This document shows, one piece after another, positions 61,474 through 64,000 of a stretch of DNA of 64,000 bases (positions are counted from its first letter, which is position 1; the number at the start of each line of letters is the position of its first letter). The DNA is taken from NCBI GenBank assembly GCA_943369665.1, contig CALRNX020000001.1, positions 806,001 to 870,000 on the forward strand. Reading direction: 5' to 3'. Position numbers and translations under genes: made by a program. Under the pieces are notes generated by a model. The model did not search any database. It was given only the letters and a program-made list of their open reading frames with translations, and had not been told where the DNA came from. The DNA comes from UKL13-3 sp943369665. GTDB lineage: Bacteria; Bacteroidota; Bacteroidia; UKL13-3.

Positions 61474-61525
61474 CCGGCTTTGGTAATCACGGATTACGAA
61501 TCAGATTGAAAGGAAAAACAACACA

Positions 61526-61642
61526 ATGAAAACAACAACCCTTAAACAAATACTAAGCGTCCTCCTGATGCTGGGAACAATTCTTGGGAGCATTGTTGTA
61601 TTGTATTTAGCCGTGTTGGCTTATCACCATTTTACCAATTAA
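61526..61642 (+). CDS. possible 38-residue single-helix membrane protein
   Basis: A short frame in the 230-base gap between DPP IV and the POT gene, coding for MKTTTLKQILSVLLMLGT and a further hydrophobic stretch (LGSIVVLYLAVLAY), ending HHFTN. This is one long helix, a common form of small membrane protein. No family recognised; on the same strand as both neighbours. Confidence 0.45.
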   Translation: MKTTTLKQILSVLLMLGTILGSIVVLYLAVLAYHHFTN

Positions 61643-61703
61643 CCGAACTACTTGCATAGTTCAAACAGAGTTTTATATTGCATCACATTAATTTTAACAT
61701 TAC

Positions 61704-63230
61704 ATGAGTCAATCAACAGGACATCCTAAAGGTTTATACCTATTGTTTTTCACCGAAATGTGGGAGCGTTTTAGCTACTACGGTATGCGTGCTATTTTTA
61801 CTTTGTACATGATCAAAGCCTTATTATTTGATAAAGCTTTTGCATCCGAGATATATGGTAGTTATACAGGGCTTGTATACTTAACTCCGCTTATTGGGGG
61901 GTATGTTGCCGATCGTTATTGGGGAAATCGCAGGTCAATTTTGTTTGGTGGTGTATTAATGGCTATCGGCCAGTTCTGCATGTTCTTATCAGCTTCCAAC
62001 TACACCAATATTGGGTTTGCACAACCTATGCTATTCTTAGGATTGGGATTTTTGATCTTTGGTAATGGATTTTTCAAGCCAAATATCTCAACAATGGTTG
62101 GCCAATTATACCCGGAAGGTGATAAACGGGTAGATTCAGCCTTTACCATCTTTTACATGGGAATTAACTTAGGAGCCTTCTTTGCGCCATTGGTTTGCGG
62201 AGGTTTTGGAGATACTGGAAATGCAGGCGATTTCAAATGGGGCTTTTTAGCTGCCTGTATTGGAATGGTTATCAGCATGATTTCATTTGAATTGCTTAAA
62301 AACAAATTTATAGTTAAGCCCAGTGGCGAAGGGATTGGAATGGTTCCTGAGAAAAAGGTATTAGCAGAAAACGAAGTGAAAGCTCCTAAAATGCCAATGT
62401 CGCAAATGATTATCTGGGCTGCCTGTTCTATTGGTTTATTTGTTCTTTTTTACAATGTAATGGACTTGGGATTCATTGGAGCTGCCATCTTCTCAATTAC
62501 GATTATTGGCCCTGCTGCAATTATCACCGATAAAACATTGACAGCAATTGAAAAACAACGTATCTGGGTTATTTATATATTGGCATTCTTTGTTATTTTC
62601 TTCTGGGCAGCGTTCGAGCAAGCTGGAGCTTCCCTTACGTTCTTTGCTGAAGAGCAAACGGATCGCCATATGCTTGGAACTGAAATCCCAGCAAGCTTCT
62701 TTCAATCGATCAATGCTGTATTAATTGTAATTCTAGCCCCTGTATTTGCCTGGATCTGGACATTATTAGGCAATAGAAACATGGAACCTTCATCGCCAAC
62801 AAAACAAGCATTTGGTTTATTGTTTTTATCTATTGGCTATTTGGTAATTGCGTTTGGTGTGAAAGGATTAGATCCTAATGTTAAAGTAAGCATGATGTGG
62901 TTGTTTAGCCTTTACTTATTGCACACCATCGGAGAGTTATGCTTATCACCAATTGGTTTAGCCATGGTTGTAAAACTTGCACCTGCAAAATTTGCTTCAT
63001 TATTAATGGGCGTTTGGTTTCTGTCGACCGCTGCAGCCAATAAATTTGCCGGAACATTAAGTGGGCTGTACCCTGACCCAAGCCTACCTACACATCCATC
63101 TTTCGCTGGATTTGAGATCACCGGGCTTTACGAGTTCTTCATGATATTTGTTGTGTTATCAGGTATCGCTTCGTTGATCCTCTTTTTCTTAACCAAAACA
63201 TTGCAAAAAATGATGCACGGTGTGCACTAA
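61704..63230 (+). CDS. POT-family proton-dependent oligopeptide transporter
   Basis: A 508-residue di/tripeptide-proton symporter (12-14 helices). Family marks: FFTEMWERFSYYGMRA (ExxER at the N-terminal helix), GGYVADRYWG, FGNGFFKPNIS and FYMGINLGAFFAP (second PTR2 signature). It lies 230 bases after DPP IV on the same strand and is followed by a terminator and a second copy of the family. Confidence 0.95.
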   Translation: MSQSTGHPKGLYLLFFTEMWERFSYYGMRAIFTLYMIKALLFDKAFASEIYGSYTGLVYLTPLIGGYVADRYWGNRRSILFGGVLMAIGQFCMFLSASNYTNIGFAQPMLFLGLGFLIFGNGFFKPNISTMVGQLYPEGDKRVDSAFTIFYMGINLGAFFAPLVCGGFGDTGNAGDFKWGFLAACIGMVISMISFELLKNKFIVKPSGEGIGMVPEKKVLAENEVKAPKMPMSQMIIWAACSIGLFVLFYNVMDLGFIGAAIFSITIIGPAAIITDKTLTAIEKQRIWVIYILAFFVIFFWAAFEQAGASLTFFAEEQTDRHMLGTEIPASFFQSINAVLIVILAPVFAWIWTLLGNRNMEPSSPTKQAFGLLFLSIGYLVIAFGVKGLDPNVKVSMMWLFSLYLLHTIGELCLSPIGLAMVVKLAPAKFASLLMGVWFLSTAAANKFAGTLSGLYPDPSLPTHPSFAGFEITGLYEFFMIFVVLSGIASLILFFLTKTLQKMMHGVH

Positions 63231-63253
63231 TTCATTTTGATATCGATACTCGG

Positions 63254-63295
63254 AACCCCGCAACAAAACTTACTGTTGCGGGGTTTCTTTTTTTA
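63254..63295 (+). terminator. terminator between the two POT genes
   Basis: Arms 63254-63265 and 63274-63285, twelve bases and GC-rich, with an eight-base loop and a run of T. The second POT gene begins just 17 bases on and so needs a promoter inside the hairpin region or read-through. Confidence 0.88.
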
Positions 63296-63311
63296 GTGCA
63301 TATTCGAAACC

Positions 63312-64000
63312 ATGACAACTGTAAGCGCAAAACATCCTAAGGGACTTTATTACTTATTTTTTACTGAAATGTGGGAACGTTTTGGTTATTACTTAATGCT
63401 TGGCATCTTCTTCTTGTATATGACTGATACCAAAGCAGGCGGTTTGGCTTTAGAGAAAAAAGAAGCTTCCGATATTTTCGGAACCTATATCGCGTTGGTT
63501 TTTATCACCCCATTTGTAGGGGGCTTATTGGCCGACAGGGTCTTAGGGTATCGGGTAGCCATTTCCATTGGGGGAATCCTGATGGGCTTAGGTTATATGT
63601 GCCTGGCTATCCCGGGTGAGACACCTTTTTTTATTGCACTTGCCTTAATGATCATTGGTAATGGTTTTTTCAAACCCAATATTTCAACCCTGCTTGGTAA
63701 CCTTTATAACGAACCGCAATACAAAGCCAATAAAGATGCAGGCTATAATATTTTTTACATGGGCATTAATATCGGGGCATTCATCTGCAACTTTTTTGCT
63801 GCATACCTACGCAACCATTTCGGTTGGGGGTATGCTTTTTTTGCGGCCGGTATCGGAATGTTTGTTGGAATCACCATTTTTTGGATCGGCAGTAAACACT
63901 ACAAACATGTAGACACCATTAAACCGGCAAAAGCAGAGGATATGAGCGTTGGCAAAATCCTGAGCATTGTATTATTACCGGCTATTATTGCCGGAATATT
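63312..64000 (+). CDS. second POT-family peptide transporter, 5' part
   Basis: The frame from ATG 63312 (MTTVSAKHPKGLYYLFF) stays open to the end of the window, about 229 codons. It has the same family marks as the previous gene: FFTEMWERFGYY, GGLLADRVLG, IGNGFFKPNIS and FYMGINIGAFICN. The two proteins are clearly related but diverged, especially after the first helix. The C-terminal half is beyond the window. Confidence 0.92.
   Translation, partial: MTTVSAKHPKGLYYLFFTEMWERFGYYLMLGIFFLYMTDTKAGGLALEKKEASDIFGTYIALVFITPFVGGLLADRVLGYRVAISIGGILMGLGYMCLAIPGETPFFIALALMIIGNGFFKPNISTLLGNLYNEPQYKANKDAGYNIFYMGINIGAFICNFFAAYLRNHFGWGYAFFAAGIGMFVGITIFWIGSKHYKHVDTIKPAKAEDMSVGKILSIVLLPAIIAGI

Noticed and set aside
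1..64000. CRISPR arrays, prophage, insertion sequences
   Set aside because: No evenly spaced direct repeats, transposase, integrase or phage structural genes were seen anywhere.

Overview
The window is a chromosome segment of a Bacteroidota bacterium, near 40% GC. The evidence is the gliding/type IX secretion genes gldB and gldN, a TonB-dependent receptor with a DUF4249 lipoprotein, a secreted protein with a T9SS C-terminal sorting domain, a fused murF-alr gene, few Shine-Dalgarno sites, and a promoter fitting the Bacteroidota TTG-N19-TAnnTTTG form (54766-54796). The genus cannot be named. Most of the window is ordinary housekeeping sequence. No phage, transposase, integrase, rRNA or CRISPR array was seen.

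Layout. 1-7158: end of rsmE, a DUF4159 protein, folA, overlapping rnz and STAS genes, an SDR enzyme, a redoxin plus cytochrome/copper-monooxygenase-like pair, and a lipoprotein MsrA. 7235-15441: a tRNA-Val(UAC), an AsmA-like protein, the set OMP-nadE-membrane protein read back-to-back from gldB, a membrane glycosyltransferase and a 32-residue membrane ORF. 15584-21843: thioesterase, 7TMR-DISM histidine kinase, RNase R, YheT-like hydrolase, WG-repeat protein. 21958-27272: a potassium module of a shortened KdpD-like kinase, KdpE, Kup and a beta-barrel porin. 27273-30932: a sulfur/aspartate-family amino-acid cluster (cystathionine synthase/lyase type enzyme, thioesterase, homoserine dehydrogenase), preceded by a 620-base leader with two short Met/Cys-rich reading frames that look like attenuator peptides.

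31021-33486 is the one clearly accessory stretch: three same-strand, very AT-rich genes (RipA/8xMP-like membrane protein, DUF262 protein, HEPN protein) inserted between hom and murF-alr. The last two are one base apart and resemble a defence or toxin-type module. It is the best candidate for an under-described system.

33487-50714: murF-alr, an MFS transporter, recX, arfB, lipoproteins (a cyclophilin and an unusual exported truncated haemoglobin), clpB, an aminotransferase, a heptose-phosphate kinase, DUF4249/TonB receptor, gldN away from gldKLM, and trxA. 50890-64000: dnaE, a T9SS-exported Asp-box protein, a cation diffusion facilitator, a GlcD-like oxidase, dipeptidyl peptidase IV and two tandem POT peptide transporters, the second cut by the window end. 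DPP IV releases dipeptides and POT carriers import them, so the last three genes look like one peptide-use unit.
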